From the NCBI GenBank assembly GCA_956465555.1, contig OY101119.1:1784629-1848628 (forward strand): a stretch of 64,000 nt of DNA, in the 5' to 3' direction. Position numbers and translations under genes: made by a program. Origin of the DNA: Nitzschia sp. pyKryTriq1. Lineage: Eukaryota; Bacillariophyta; Bacillariophyceae; Bacillariales; Bacillariaceae. The notes under the pieces are model-generated. The model did no database searches. It was not told where the DNA came from and was given only the letters and a program-made list of their open reading frames with translations. Below, piece after piece: positions 11,101-23,732 of this stretch. How positions within the stretch are numbered: the first letter of the stretch is position 1; each line of letters begins with the position of its first letter.

Positions 11101-11604
11101 GCGACGTCCTCGTCGGACGAGTCCACAACGTACAGCAACGAGGCAGAGGCTGTTCGAGTCGTCGCACTTATACGCGAAATCCTGAAGAAGAGCGACCCGG
11201 CCGACCCCTTCTCTCCCAAGAGCATCGGTGTCGTGACTCCCTATAGCGGCCAGGTGCAGTTGATCAAGAACATGATTTCTACAGATCCGGAGATCCTGGC
11301 CATGGCGTCTAATCCTACTGCCACAATCGAAGTCAAGTCAGTGGATGGATATCAAGGACGTGAACGCGATGTGATCATTTTCTCGGCAGTTCGATCAAAT
11401 CGAAGGGCAAACCTCGGTTTCTTGACTGATTGGAGACGGTTGAATGTCGCTCTTACCCGAGCACGTCAAGCGCTGCTGGTTATTGGGGATGTCGACACAC
11501 TGACCGAGGGCGACAAGCACTGGGCAGCCTTTACGAAGTGGTGCCAGGGCGTGCGATGCGTAGTGGATGATTCATTATATGCTGACGAGTGCGACTCACT
11601 ATAA
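8163..11604 (+). CDS. UPF1/SMUBP2-type SF1 helicase with N-terminal leader
   Basis: Two exons, 8163-8762 and 8971-11604, flank a 208-bp GT-AG intron in phase 0; the second exon continues in frame as EQEVLGRIKASLED and needs no start of its own. All SF1B helicase motifs are present: Walker A GPPGSGKT (9865-9888), Walker B VDEACQ (10531-10548), LLGDPCQLPAT, GVQYRMHPSI, DGYQGRERDVIIFSAVRSN and RRLNVALTRAR. The set matches the UPF1/IGHMBP2/Hcs1 group, ATP-dependent 5'-3' RNA/DNA helicases. The N-terminal part (YHNKFFTLLTAEY) aligns with the helical start of SMUBP2-like proteins. The R3H and AN1 domains of animal IGHMBP2 are absent. Three starts are possible: 8163 (1077 residues), 8271 and 8304. 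All place a hydrophobic segment near the N-terminus; the 8304 start gives a signal-peptide-like MLSRNHLLVLAMAILV. Confidence 0.9.
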
Positions 11605-11777
11605 AATGCAACTAGAGTTTTACAGTTTTGGCGACGCATACAAGTATTGAGGGTTACGACTATTCAACTCCAAAAGCGGGTCAATCGTTAGAAAGTAGTC
11701 TATAGTCTATGAGTAAAAGCTGCACGCAATGTTCGCCGGCAGCAGCAATCTCTGTGTCAAATTAAATTCAAGGCTGT

Positions 11778-12785
11778 TTATTCATCGTGGCTTTGCTGCA
11801 AAAAAGCTTCCAATGCAGTGTGAAATTTATCGGCCGACTGCATCACTTCTGTCTCGAGTTGTTTCACCATGGAAGCACTAATCTTGGCTTCAATGCTTTG
11901 TTTCGAAAGTGGTAGCATTTTGAGCAGCCGTTGCGGTAGGTTACAGGAAACTTTGACCATGCTATAGTATGACAACCTCAGCGCCTCATTGGCCCCGTGT
12001 GATCGAAATGGTTCCAAGAAGACTCGACACAACCCATGCGTGGCCACTAGACGATCCTCTACTACTTTTTTGTTCATTGTCGCCTCTCCTGTAATTTTCC
12101 GGTATAACCATACTAATGGTTTTGTTCCTTCGGCTTGGTATTGATCTTGAATTAAAGTAAATTCATACATGGGAAGGAGGGTCTGAGGATGAGGTAGCAA
12201 CTTGCAGCCCATATATGAAATAGCCTTGATGAACAAGCCGGGGACAATAGGAACTGTACTATAAATCGCCACGACCGAATGATGCTCGTCTCCGTGGCCA
12301 TACGAGCCAAATGTCATTGGAGTCGTCGTCGCCATCGTTGGCGGAGTGCTAGAAACCACGCGTGCTTGGGTCGCCCATTCTTCCATCAACTCGGGGGTCC
12401 AAGGAATTTCCTCAGTGGGATTTCCCCCGCCTTTGAGCAATAGATTTCTATGCACTCTATTTTGAAAGAATATATACAGTCGTCTCGTGGACCACATTGT
12501 CATGGGGGACCAAGTGATGTGCTGATAATGACTGAATTCCCCTTGAAAGTTGAGTATTGCATTCGTGTCATCGGCGGACTGGTTGGAGGCGTAGAACTCT
12601 TGCTCTGTCATTATTATTTGTTTCTGGTCATCTGGAACGTCCAAGAAAGTGGAATTTCGTGTCCCTCCGAATACCCGTCTTCCAAGTTCCAGGGGAAATC
12701 CCCATACTGAAGCCATGCGATGGTGAACAAGAAAGAGTACTAACAGACATAACTTGCACCACATGTTTGCACGAACTTTCGACAA
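11778..12785 (-). CDS. Unknown protein with signal peptide
   Basis: A 335-residue protein starting with a short basic stretch and a hydrophobic core (CKLCLLVLFLV) that ends near ASVWGFPLEL, a plausible signal peptide followed by an aromatic-containing plastid-type motif. The mature part has a Trp/Tyr-rich middle (WSPMTMWSTRRLYIFF) and a C-terminal helix-rich block (LPQRLLKMLPLSKQ) preceded by a beta-like run (LSYYSMVKVSC). That ending is faintly like the DUF1997/SRPBCC-type proteins of cyanobacteria and plastids, but I cannot establish it. It converges on the helicase gene, 173 bp away. Confidence 0.6.
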   Translation of the reverse strand: MSKVRANMWCKLCLLVLFLVHHRMASVWGFPLELGRRVFGGTRNSTFLDVPDDQKQIIMTEQEFYASNQSADDTNAILNFQGEFSHYQHITWSPMTMWSTRRLYIFFQNRVHRNLLLKGGGNPTEEIPWTPELMEEWATQARVVSSTPPTMATTTPMTFGSYGHGDEHHSVVAIYSTVPIVPGLFIKAISYMGCKLLPHPQTLLPMYEFTLIQDQYQAEGTKPLVWLYRKITGEATMNKKVVEDRLVATHGLCRVFLEPFRSHGANEALRLSYYSMVKVSCNLPQRLLKMLPLSKQSIEAKISASMVKQLETEVMQSADKFHTALEAFLQQSHDE

Positions 12786-13335
12786 CCAGTGATGCTGGAA
12801 AAGTCTTGCACACTCTCACGTAAACGAACCACAATGATCAACCTCACAACCAGGCGTCAGACAAGTGTCGTTGTGGTGCGTATTCGTATAAAGTGCTGCA
12901 GTCGAAGCAAAAGCCGCCGACAGATTATCGCGAGTGTTCATTAAAATTGTTCTCCCGACTGACGACTGAAAACTGAAAAGGCTGATTCGTAGCAGATGCA
13001 TAGCAGGACCTTCCGAGTGTCATTTTTGTTCGCCTGCATAAAACCTATCGGTCAAAGTAGTCGTACGCGAGAAGTAAGGTCGAATGAATGAATCAATCAA
13101 CACTGAAGAAAAGTACTTGCTACTCTAGTAGGATAGTGACGGCAAAAGACGACGACTGATGACTCCTCGCTCCTCCTCCTAATACTCGGACGACGATCGA
13201 AATTCGAAATCCAAACCCAACACCCAACATCATAATAGCATCTCGACGTCGTCTCCAGTCGTGATCCATTTTTCTCAACTCCCAACCACCACAGTCTTGT
13301 AGACTACAGACAAAGCTGGAACCTCTCCATCGACA
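12786..13335. other. Divergent promoter region
   Basis: Between the unknown secreted-type gene and the AIM24-family gene, which diverge from here. No gene, repeat or clear regulatory motif was identified. Confidence 0.45.
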
Positions 13336-14417
13336 ATGAGAAGAGTCTTGAGATCAGCTACCACTAGAGCTTTCCGGCCGCTGGTCGCTGCTTCCGCAAA
13401 TCACGTACAAGTACCGCTAGTAGTGGGGCACTCCACGACGACTCGCTGCGTTTCTCCACTGGCAGCAGTCCAGCGACGTTCCTTGTCATCTCTTGTCAAG
13501 ACAAGCAAGGATGGTGTAGTGGGACATCCTATTGACTTTGATGTCAATAGTAAAATTGAAGGAAACGAATCACAAATTGTGACTATCAATTTGGAGCCAG
13601 GGCAAGTCCTGCGTGCTGAAAGTGGTGCCATGATGTACATGACCCAGGGCGTCGAAATGAACACCACCACGGGGTAAGATACGAGTTTCATACAAGTGCA
13701 TTACTAGCTATATCGAGTGCTTATCGTTTGTTCGCTCTTTGTTGTTTCGCTTCTCCTCTTCGCTTCAGTGGTGGCATGTCAGATGGATTCAAACGAATGA
13801 TGACGGGTCAGAACTTTTTCATTAGTGACTACACCTATACTGGGGAACCCGGGACAGCAGGAACGGTCGCTCTCGGCACAGACTTTCCCTCCAAGATTCT
13901 GCGCTTGGATCTGGAAGATTACGGTGGCAAGGTCGTCTGCCAAAAGGGGGCTCTCTTGTGTGCTTCCCATACGGTGGACATTGAAATGGAATTCACTAAA
14001 AGCTTTTCAGGTGGATTCTTTGGAGGAGAGGGCTTTGTCTTGCAGGCTCTGACGGGAGATGGTGAAGTATTTCTAAAAGCCGGGGGAACGTTGATCCGAA
14101 GGGACTTGGACGAAGGTGAAGAGTTGAGAATATCCTCGGGATGCTTGGTGGGTTTTTCGCAAGGAGTCAATTATGATGTTCAAATGGTTAAGGGATTCAA
14201 AAACGTTTTTGCAGGTGGCGAAGGATTGTTCATGACCACCTTGACGGGACCGGGCGTAGTGTGGCTGCAAGGACAACCACCCCAACGGATGGTGAGCGAA
14301 ATTGCAAGACGTGTTCCTTCCGGTGGTGGTATCGGACTCGCCGTACCGATCCCAGGCATGGGAGGCGGCGGAGGAGGAGATGGTGGCGATGAAGATGTTG
14401 GAGGCGAGAAACAATAG
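13336..14417 (+). CDS. AIM24: AIM24/TIGR00266-family protein, probably mitochondrial
   Basis: Two exons, 13336-13673 and 13769-14417, join across a 95-bp GT-AG intron inside a Gly codon, giving 328 residues. The family is the AIM24 beta-barrel-like fold, known in yeast as an inner-membrane factor that stabilises MICOS; bacterial members are uncharacterised. Diagnostic stretches are LEPGQVLRAESGAMMYMTQG, then FFISDYTYTGEPGTAGTVAL, GFVLQALTGDGEVFLKAGG and FMTTLTGPGVVWLQ. The N-terminus (MRRVLRSATTRAFRPL) is Arg/Ser/Ala-rich without acidic residues, a good mitochondrial presequence. The C-terminus is a Gly-rich acidic tail. A TATCGAG-rich intron start and the pyrimidine tract before CGCTTCAG support the splice sites. 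Confidence 0.9.
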
Positions 14418-14643
14418 AAGCCCTACGGCATTAGCAATAACAAGATAGTAAAGCAAGATAGTAAAATGACAAGAAGTACTACATCAAGCCCCAAAAGATA
14501 GGCCGAGAGAATCAACACGACGGTCATCAGCTGTGCCGGCTACTATATGTTCACGAATGGCATGGCATCTCGCAGAGAAAGGCCGTCCGTGCCGATCACG
14601 TTGGCTAGAAAGTTCGAAGTGCTCCTAGAACCGCCCGAGAGAA

Positions 14644-17111
14644 TTACTCACTATCCTCGTCCGAGGATGAATCATCATCATCCCCTTGTTCTGACCCCTT
14701 TGTGCCCTTCTTGCTGCCGCGCATAAGAGTTTCATACTGATCCTTTGTGATCTTACCACGGCGCAGCTTTTTGTACAATCTTTCTTCTTTGGCCAGATCA
14801 TCCCACTCATCAACGATTTCTTGATGCCGACCACGTTTCTTGTCCGGATTCCTTCCCTTCTCTAAAGCCTGTTTCCTTTTTTCTTGCTGACGCTGTAATT
14901 GCTCCGCCTTGCGCTGTTCGGCCTTGATTTGTTTGGCGTTCTTCCCACCGGCTGCCAACTCTTCCGCCAGCCGCTTTTGTCGAGCTGCCTCTCTTGACTT
15001 GTCCAAATACGGAATGCTGAAAATATTCACTTCTGGACCCGCAGGTCTGAAGTGCTTTAGTTTGCCCTTGTCGTCTCGCAACTCGGGCATTTTGGGTAAC
15101 CGCAACAAGCAAAAGGAAGTCGCTAGCCGTCCCAAGTCCAGCGATGCAAATCTGAGAAGCGAAATAGACAAGTGTCAGGGCTCTGGGTTACTGATTATTC
15201 CTTTAAAAGATGTCGAACTACAGTGAATATAGCCCGGAAAAGACTACTGATTTCCTTTCCTTTTGTATGTGATCTTGCATTCGACGGATCAAGTCAAGAA
15301 TATCATTGAAGATATACGGAACGTTCCATGAAACGAATCGAGCTCCTTTTTGGAGCAATTCGAGTATGGACCCCCCCGCCTTCTAATCCCCGAACAACCG
15401 CCCGTGCATTAAACTTCAAAAATAAAGACGCACCAACAATGACTTACCGAAAGATAAAGGCACATAGATGTTCCTTGTATGCTCGAATGTACGATGTGAA
15501 GGCCTTGGTGCCTTTCTCCAACATATCACGGTCCTTCAAGACAAGTCCCCGAATGCCGGACAGTACGTCAGGTATTGTCCCTGTCGTAGATTCGCTCTTC
15601 GAAGCCGACTCCACCACTTCTGTTTCCTCGCTGGGTTTCTGGACGGTTCGACAACATCCTTCGCTGGCGGGAAGCTCGGTTAGGTGCACTTGACGATTCG
15701 CCAGCAAGTCCACATAGGCTTCTTCCTTTTCCGTCAAGAAAACCAAACTTGCACCCTTTCGTCCCGCCCGTGCCGATCGACCAACTCTATGGACAAACTG
15801 GGACGGATCTTGTGGGGCATCTACTTGAAGTACCCAATCGACATTGTCCACATCCAAACCTCGAGCGGCTACATCGGTACAAAACAACGCACCCCCAGAT
15901 TCGACATCTCGAAATCTCTCCATGGCTTTTTCTCTTCGCTTTTGCACCAGCTTTCCGTGCAGTAGTTCAATGTACACCTCATCTTTCTTTAGAATATCTT
16001 GCAAAGTTGTTCCATAAAAGTCCACACACGCGCACGTCAAGAAGAAGACAATGATCTTTTCGTCGCGATGGGATTTCAAGAAGGCCGCCAACCTCGAAAT
16101 CTTTTCGTCTAATTGAGTGACCAGATAGTAATTAGTCAACGTTGTTGGCGTATACGTATTTGAATCCTTACTTTGTGGTCTGGTACTCGAAGATGGCTCC
16201 TTTTCTTGGGAGGATGTACTTGACTTTGCGTCGTCATTCCTGGAGGCGATTTGGACGTTGACCAAGACGGGATTCCTCATCCCGGCTCGCTGGAGCAACG
16301 GCTTAACACTTTTATTGCTAGTAAAAGTGGTTGTAGCAGAAAAAATACCAGTTCTTCTCATTTTGGGCAACTTTGAAAGAATGGAGGCAATGGTAGGGTC
16401 CATGACAGTCTTGCCAAACAAAAGTACGTCGGCTTCGTCCAGAATCAAAATTTCCAATTCAGAAACGTCCATGACACTATACCTGGTCAATACATCTTCC
16501 ATCCGACCCGGCGTTCCAATGACAATGTCCGAAGCTTCTTTTTGAAAGGTCCTGAGATCTTCGGTGACAGGCCGATGGTTGACATTGTTGCTTCCAGAAC
16601 TGCCCCCTCCCACTAATAGAAGTGGTGGTGTCATGCTCATGGCTTCGCAAAGTTCCTTGCAAACTCGCCAGGTCTGCATTGCTAGTTCTCGTGTTGGGGA
16701 TAAAACCAATGCGCCGATTTGATTCTTGGCACATTTGTGTTGCCGAATTCGTTCGACGACTGGGATAAGAAACGCCAGGGTTTTACCACTTCCTGTCACT
16801 GCTTGGACTGCGACATCTTTGTTCTGTAAAAAGAGTGGAATCGTTGTTTCTTGGACTGGAGTCATCGTATGAAATTTTTTGCGATCTAAAAAGTCCAAGA
16901 CCCCCTGTGACAAAGGAGGTTGGATGGTTCGAAAGGAACCGGCTGCAGGAGAGGGAGCAGATGAAGAAGGAGAAGCTCCCATAGCTTGGTTGGGACCCTT
17001 CTCGACCGTCGCAGCGCTCTCGTCGCCGTGATCCCCGCCTTTCTTCTCTACTATTTTTGGGGAACCATCCCCTTCCTTGAGCTTTTGCTGCTTCTTGCTT
17101 CTCTTGCCCAT
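14644..17111 (-). CDS. DDX55: DEAD-box RNA helicase DDX55/Spb4
   Basis: Two exons on the minus strand, 17111-15448 and 15151-14644, flank a 296-bp intron (donor GTAAGT, acceptor TTCTCAG). Joining gives AFIFR-FASLDLGRLA, exactly the DDX55/Spb4 C-terminal motif, and a 723-residue protein. Helicase motifs: Q region FHTMTPVQETTIPLFL, I AVTGSGKT, Ia PTRELA, Ib TPGR, II LDEAD, III SAT, V ARGLDVD, VI HRVGRSARAG. Spb4-type proteins act in the nucleolus in 60S subunit assembly. The tail in exon 2 is Lys/Glu-rich (RQKRLAEELAAG, KQIKAEQRKAEQ) and ends in an acidic Ser/Asp cluster, as in orthologues. The N-terminus is Lys-rich and probably carries the nuclear signal. Confidence 0.95.
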
Positions 17112-17728
17112 TCTCTTCTACTTTCTCTGAATTTGGTAGATTGCGATTGTCCCTTCTCGGCACTCGTTTGGAACAACAACTTACAACAACGAAACCGATA
17201 GAAAAATAATGAGAATGATGAATAATGAATAATCGAATGAATGGCTTTCGTACCAATCACGGTAGTCGAGAATGATTCTTCCATCATTCAGAACGGATAA
17301 TGGACAGACTGATCACTCACTCGAGTAATAAAGAGTGCGAGAGAGCTCGCACTCTTTACTGTACTTCGTACAGTACACGTACTCATACGGTACGCCCCCG
17401 GGGTACATACAGACCCGCGCTGTACGCTGTGTATCATACAAGTAGTACGTTACATCTACGGTATGAGTACTCTGGTACGCTGTGGCCGAACCGGTGTATC
17501 ATACCGTACCGTATCGATTATTGATCATCCAACATCCAACATCCAACGACCAACGACGCACAAAACAAGATCTCATTGTATTGCAAATTACAACGAAGCA
17601 ACAACGATATCAAAATGCCCCAGGAAGGCGTCGAAAGCTCGAACGGTGGAAACTACAACCACCCTCTTTCTCGATACTACCAGTAAAGTCAGTCTAGAGA
17701 GAGAGAGAGAGAGCTAGTATACTCTGGG
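17112..17728. other. Divergent promoter region with hairpins
   Basis: Upstream of both the DDX55 gene and the methyltransferase gene. It includes a strong perfect inverted repeat (17329-17358) and following GTAC-rich small palindromes to about 17515, then a CCAACATCCAACATCCAACG tract and a (GA)n run just before 17714. No gene seen. Confidence 0.55.
17329..17358. repeat. Perfect 13-bp inverted repeat, 4-nt loop
   Basis: TAAAGAGTGCGAG is followed after AGAG by its exact reverse complement, CTCGCACTCTTTA. It is directly followed by a second smaller hairpin, CTGTAC-TTC-GTACAG (17359-17373). It lies between two divergent genes, so a terminator role is unlikely; a protein-binding or cruciform site is possible. 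Confidence 0.85.
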
Positions 17729-18895
17729 ATGAGTCGTCGTCGGTGTCCGGTGCCTTTCTTTCTGAGCGTCGTCTTGATACTCGTAACGCAGCTGCTGCAT
17801 CGGCGTACCAGTACCAGTACTCAAGCATTCAGTCAAATCCGATTTTTGGAACGAAGTACAAGTATTTGCCGTATTCACACGGTTCGACCATTGCAAACTC
17901 AACCAAGCGAGGACGGAGTGTCGAAAGATGACGAAGTACCAGTACACGTACGTGCACTTATTCCTTCCTCGGATTCTGTTGCAGATTCGTTGGGTGTTGC
18001 GCGAGGGTCACATGCACCTCGGTGGGTGTGGCGATATTCTTGGCGTATCCATGGCTACTGTCTTCCCATGCTTCACGCATTTGATCGAGCCCGCAGCAAG
18101 GATTTGGACTATTCTTTGAAATGCCTCTGGTGCAAGGCCCTCAGTGGTAGGGACAAGTCGTCGCCAACATTTGATGGGGGGTTGGCATACGATATGTTGC
18201 CGAGTGGGACGCGGTGGGTCCTTCGACTTCCCGGTCGCGTCTTTCCGCGTTTGATTCATTTCAACATTGAACTACGTACGGCATTTCTAGATCGAGCTCT
18301 GCTTCAGGAAATTGAGTCCTCGACGAAGAATCAAAAGAAAATGAATACCCTCTTGATCACCTTGGGCGCTGGGTACGATACTCGGTCGATTCGCTTCTTG
18401 ATATCTGGGCGAGTCCAGGAAGCGTGGGAGTTAGATGTACCACCAGTCATAGCTTCGAAAGAGATCATGCTGGAGCGGCTGAGGAACCGAAGGACACAAC
18501 GAGGATTTCCGGTCATGCTTCCGCAGATGGCTGTTCAAGATTTGAATCAAGTAGAAGCATTTCAAGAGACCGTTTCCAGCATCCTCGATTCCTTGGACGG
18601 TAACGAGAATGATGACTGGCACGTTATTTTTCTTCTCGAGGGGGTCCTCATATATTTGAACAATGGCGTTCCAAGATCGCTGCTGGCTTGTTGTTCCTCG
18701 ATGCTAAAGCGTGAAGGACTGTCAGGCAGCCTTATCTTTGCGGATCTATTTCGAGATCTTTCGAGTTTAGATGTTGAGAGTGCAGACGATTATTTTCTGT
18801 CCCAAGGTTGGAATTTGGTGCCATCGTCTTGGTGCGTCAAACCTGGTTTGGCCCGACACATGGGAATTGCTCGAATCATCAAGGAAGACAGATGA
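17729..18895 (+). CDS. LCMT-family SAM methyltransferase with leader peptide
   Basis: A 388-residue protein of the leucine carboxyl methyltransferase (LCM) superfamily. The SAM-binding motif I is LITLGAGYDTRSIRF and the acidic-hydrophobic strand is VIFLLEGVLIYLN, with WELDVPP between them at the position of motif II. Family members methylate PP2A tails, tRNA wybutosine precursors or small molecules, and the substrate here cannot be told. The N-terminus (FFLSVVLILVTQLL) is a signal peptide or anchor followed by TQAFSQIRF, resembling the diatom ASAF-type plastid cleavage motif, so an organellar or secretory location is likely. This makes it unlike cytosolic PP2A LCMT1. Intronless; the start is preceded by a GA-repeat leader. 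Confidence 0.82.
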   Translation: MSRRRCPVPFFLSVVLILVTQLLHRRTSTSTQAFSQIRFLERSTSICRIHTVRPLQTQPSEDGVSKDDEVPVHVRALIPSSDSVADSLGVARGSHAPRWVWRYSWRIHGYCLPMLHAFDRARSKDLDYSLKCLWCKALSGRDKSSPTFDGGLAYDMLPSGTRWVLRLPGRVFPRLIHFNIELRTAFLDRALLQEIESSTKNQKKMNTLLITLGAGYDTRSIRFLISGRVQEAWELDVPPVIASKEIMLERLRNRRTQRGFPVMLPQMAVQDLNQVEAFQETVSSILDSLDGNENDDWHVIFLLEGVLIYLNNGVPRSLLACCSSMLKREGLSGSLIFADLFRDLSSLDVESADDYFLSQGWNLVPSSWCVKPGLARHMGIARIIKEDR

Positions 18896-19750
18896 TGAGA
18901 CAAGCGCGAGCGTCGAGTGACAGCCTTGAGATAGTGAGGAAAGTTTTTGAAGCAGAGCCAATCTAGCCAAATGGGTTGAAATGGAAATGTCGACAACGGT
19001 AACGGTACGAGTTGAGTAGATATACTGATCGCAAGGCGGCACCTTTGGGGTGGTGAAGTTTGAACAAAAAGGAATTGAGCAGCGTGGTCAGAGGTGATGA
19101 ATACAAGTACTGGGTGGATTTGAAATCAGGTTGAACAGGTTGAGGAGTGCGTTGGAAAAAGCGAGAGAGAAACAAGAATGGTTCAGATGGGGATTCAAAT
19201 TTGTTACCGGTTTTGTTATCGCAAGGACTGGTCAAAGTCAAACACGCGAGGATTGGCACTGTTAGATTGGAACTTATCCCAACTTTTGTGTGTGCAAAAT
19301 TGCAGCAGATCTTGCCTGTCAGGCAGGAACAAACCACCCCGACGAACGATCGCTAGCTACATACGAGGAAGATGGAAGATGAGAGACTATTCACTATTCA
19401 CCACTTTCACAGTTCACAAGCAGAGGATGCACAATAACCGACAATCGCAAGAGCACCCACTGCTGCTGCAACCACATTCGATATGGGTGTGCTACTAGCC
19501 ACGCAACTTTTTTACAATGAAGGGACCGATTCGCCAATGGAGGCTCGGCGCCCGGCTGGGCTCGGAAATCGAATGTGCGAACCAGCTTCTTTTGACATCC
19601 ATTCTGGGAATATCTTGCATACCGGTACTGGTACTATCATCATCTACCGTACTGTCCTACTCGTGCCGTACGAACAGTAAGGACATTTTCTTTTATGGGA
19701 TTCGATAAATTGTAATTATTTTAAAATCTTGTTGTAAACATTCCAGTCTA
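18896..19750. other. Intergenic between convergent genes
   Basis: It separates the 3' ends of the methyltransferase and coiled-coil genes. One TACCGGTA lies at 19620-19627. Open frames here are short and unconvincing. Confidence 0.45.
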
Positions 19751-22700
19751 CTAGTTTACTAGTCTTTCACCTAAAACACGAGCTACCCGCTTCGGCTTGC
19801 CTAATGATTGAGGGGACCTGATCCTGTTCAGCTCGCTCCGTAAGCCTTTCATGCCACCAAGTTCTCGAGCCTTTTGCATTCGAAACGTTTTTGAACCACT
19901 GTTTGGTGAGATTTTGTGTGCTTGATTCTCCTTTGAAGCAGGGGTCTGGAAGCTTTTTGTGAAAGTCACAGGTCTTTTCATCGGATTGGCTTTCCAGCAC
20001 GGAGACAAGATTGGAGTCTTGTGTTCCTTTGATGGTTTATACGTCTCAAAGTCACTACGATACAGTTCATCTGCTGCGGCGTTTTCACCATCTTTCTTCT
20101 TCTCTACGTAGGTCACAAATTTCTGGTTGTATTGTTCGACCCATTCGTTGATGTCCGCGACAAGTGGAACTTCGTCCATCGGCCACGGTGACGCCATGCT
20201 CTTCGGACTAGTGGAAAGACCCGAAGGAGTTTGGAAATATATGGTCATGCCTGTCAAAGCATCGCTGTGGTGCACCGGCTGTGCTCTCTGTGGAGAAACC
20301 GATTGCTCGGTTTGGTGAGGCGATGGAACATTTACCGACAAGGGGGATGGTATGACGCTTGCCTTCAGATAAATATTTTCAACTGGGCTTAGATACTCCC
20401 GCTTCGCAGTTTCTTTATTTTTGGCGGGCGTCTTGTCTGTCATCTTCACTTCAACATGCAAGCCAGTTTGAATCTGGGAGACCGGAGTCTTTGGTTTGTT
20501 GAAAGGAGATCGAATTGGCGTACCTTGATGGGGCGAAGACTGACGCATGTCGTGCGGGTACTGGTACTTGAAGTCCGTCGACAATAGACCCTTTTCGAGA
20601 TAGTCGGTAGGCGACAGCATGAAATTCCTGGGCTGAGACTTTCGCAGGTTTGGGGTCTTTGCTGCCTCGCTGACCTTGCCTTCCTTTTCCAGAGTCGAAA
20701 CTTTCGTTTTCAAATCAACAATCTTCCTTTCAGCACTCTGAAGCTGACTTTGTGTTTTTCTACTGTCGTCCACTGCGGCTCGGTATAGCTCAAGCGATAC
20801 AGTAGAAGCCTGTTTTCGAATATGCTGCTGATACTTTCGAATCGCTGCCTGGTACTGAGCTTCTTTCTTCTCCCAGTCATTTGCCTGAGTCTCATGAGAC
20901 GTCTTGAGTAGCTTGTCGATGAGGGCACGGCTACTTGTCACCTCAGCTGAAAGTACCTCAATCTTGCTCCCCAGATTGACATTTTCTTCTTCCAGCTCTT
21001 TGTTCATCGACAGCACTTCACGGATACGCTTTTGTAGTCGATCACATTCCTGGATTATACTAGTGAGAAAACAGAACTCATCGACTTATCACACAATATT
21101 CTTTGGTCACTCTTACCTCTACTGCCTTGTTCGGTTTGGACTGCGTTTCCTGTAATTCCTCAGTAAGTCTAAAATTCTCAGCCTTCATATCGCGTACTTT
21201 TCCTGCCACTTGGACAACGAATTCAGTGTCTGAGACGTTCTTGAACTGCAGTATGAAGGAACAGAAAACTGAGTTTGCTTGTCGCGGTCCACACCTCAAC
21301 GGACTATATTATTTGTAACATACCTCTTCTTCGCTTGCCCCGATTGCTAGCAAAAGTTCCTTACGAAAAACATCCTGTGTTCGCTTAATTCGTTCCAAGT
21401 TCTCCTTTGTTTGCCGTAGCAAAAGATTTAGCTCGATATTTCGTTCCCTCTGGAGTTCCAAATCACTTTCACGCTGTAGCCGAATCGATTTCTCAGCTCC
21501 CACGACAAGCTTGGAGCGTTCGACTTCTTCTTTCAAAGCATTCTGCAGCTCGGCAATCTTGCCTTGCATTCTCTCTTCTAGAGATCGGGCCTCGCGGTCT
21601 TGCATTTGAAGCCTGCTCCTCTCTCGTAACAACTCTTCTTGCATGACCTGGTGCTTTCGTTGGATCTGTTCCATTGCCTTCACTGCTTCCTCCCTTTCGG
21701 CACTGACCACACCAACTTTTTTCTGCAACGTTTTCACAATACTCTCCGCCTCTTTCTTGGCTTCCTCCAAAGCACTCAGTTTCTCAAGAAAGTTGGTGCG
21801 TTCATGCGCTTGTGAGGCCTGCATGTCAGCAGCGTCCATGGAAAGGTTTTTGACCTCGTCAACCAAAACCTTTTGACGAGAGCTTTCCACTGCATCATCA
21901 TTTGGTTGAGACGAAGAGAGCTCTGCGATGGTGCCTAGTCGAGAGATTTCAGATTTTCGACATTGGCTAGGAGTATCCACGAGACTCAGCCCTCTCAGCA
22001 CCGACGGTGGTGAATAGGACATATTCAGAGAGTTTCTGCTCGCATCAATAGAATCGAGGGTGGTATTTCCCGCTGTTATCCGAGAAATGTTGGCAGTCGA
22101 ATCGGAGAAAATCTTGCCGGGCGAAATTTCCTCCTCGTCATCCACGGGATCATTCAACTTGACCTTCTTCTCCTTTTGATCTACTTTCGAGTTGTCAGCT
22201 ACAATGGCAACACGGTGACGGGGAGGGGGCGGCGGAGGGGGTGCTTTCAACTTCTTTCCCTGTACGTCTTGCAGTCTTTTCCGAGCCGCCTGAAGCAACT
22301 GTGGAGATCCCGATTTTTGGGCAAGCAAGCGAATGATCCTCCCTAGATCTTTTGCGCAGGTGCACTTCTTCAAAAAGTCAAAATTGAGCATATCGATGGT
22401 ATTCAAAGTTTCAAATGATGTCGAAAGTGGTGATTTATCTTCCTCAAATCGCTCTTCTTTGATTTCTTCTACCTTCCCATGCCAAGAAAACGTGCCACGA
22501 GTAGCTCCAACCACTGGAGCGGCTTCGGTGACTTCGGTAATGGCGGAAATCGGGCTCAACATTGCGATGGCAGATTGTGAGGCAAAGAATTCACCATTCT
22601 CATTATTTATAGCATTGATAAGTTTCGGAGGACTTTTCTTTGGAGTGACGCTTGATGCTTCCGACAAAACAGCCGGAGAGCTAGAATCGGTTTGAGCCTC

Positions 22701-22910
22701 TCCCGAGAAAACCGATGGCAGAGCATTTTCTTTCCTGGGAGGTGGAGGCGGTGGAACTTTTCTATTACCAGGAGCGCGAAACGACGGGACGAGCCACTGG
22801 GGCTGCGGCGGCGGCACCATCGGCCGGGCAAGGGTATCCGAAAATCGGACCCCCTTTTGCGCAATCATGGTGTCGACAGAGTGTTGACTTATTATTATTT
22901 GAGATCTCAA
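19751..22910 (-). CDS. Large coiled-coil protein with proline-rich N-terminus
   Basis: Three exons on the minus strand: 22910-21324, 21245-21117 and 21049-19751, with introns of 78 and 67 bp, all in phase 0. Joins read EEE-FKNVSDTEF and KAVE-ECDRLQKR, extending the coil without a break and supporting the model. Total 1004 residues, or 990 from the ATG at 22868. The first 250 residues are disordered, with two polyproline runs (KVPPPPPPRKE and APPPPPPPRHR) that could bind SH3, EVH1 or profilin. Residues about 370-720 form long heptad-rich coiled coil. The C-terminal third is basic and Ser/Pro-rich, with many S/T-P sites suited to cyclin-dependent kinases. I do not recognise an orthologue; a cytoskeletal or spindle scaffold is only a guess. 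Confidence 0.8.
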
Positions 22911-23732
<822 letters not shown>

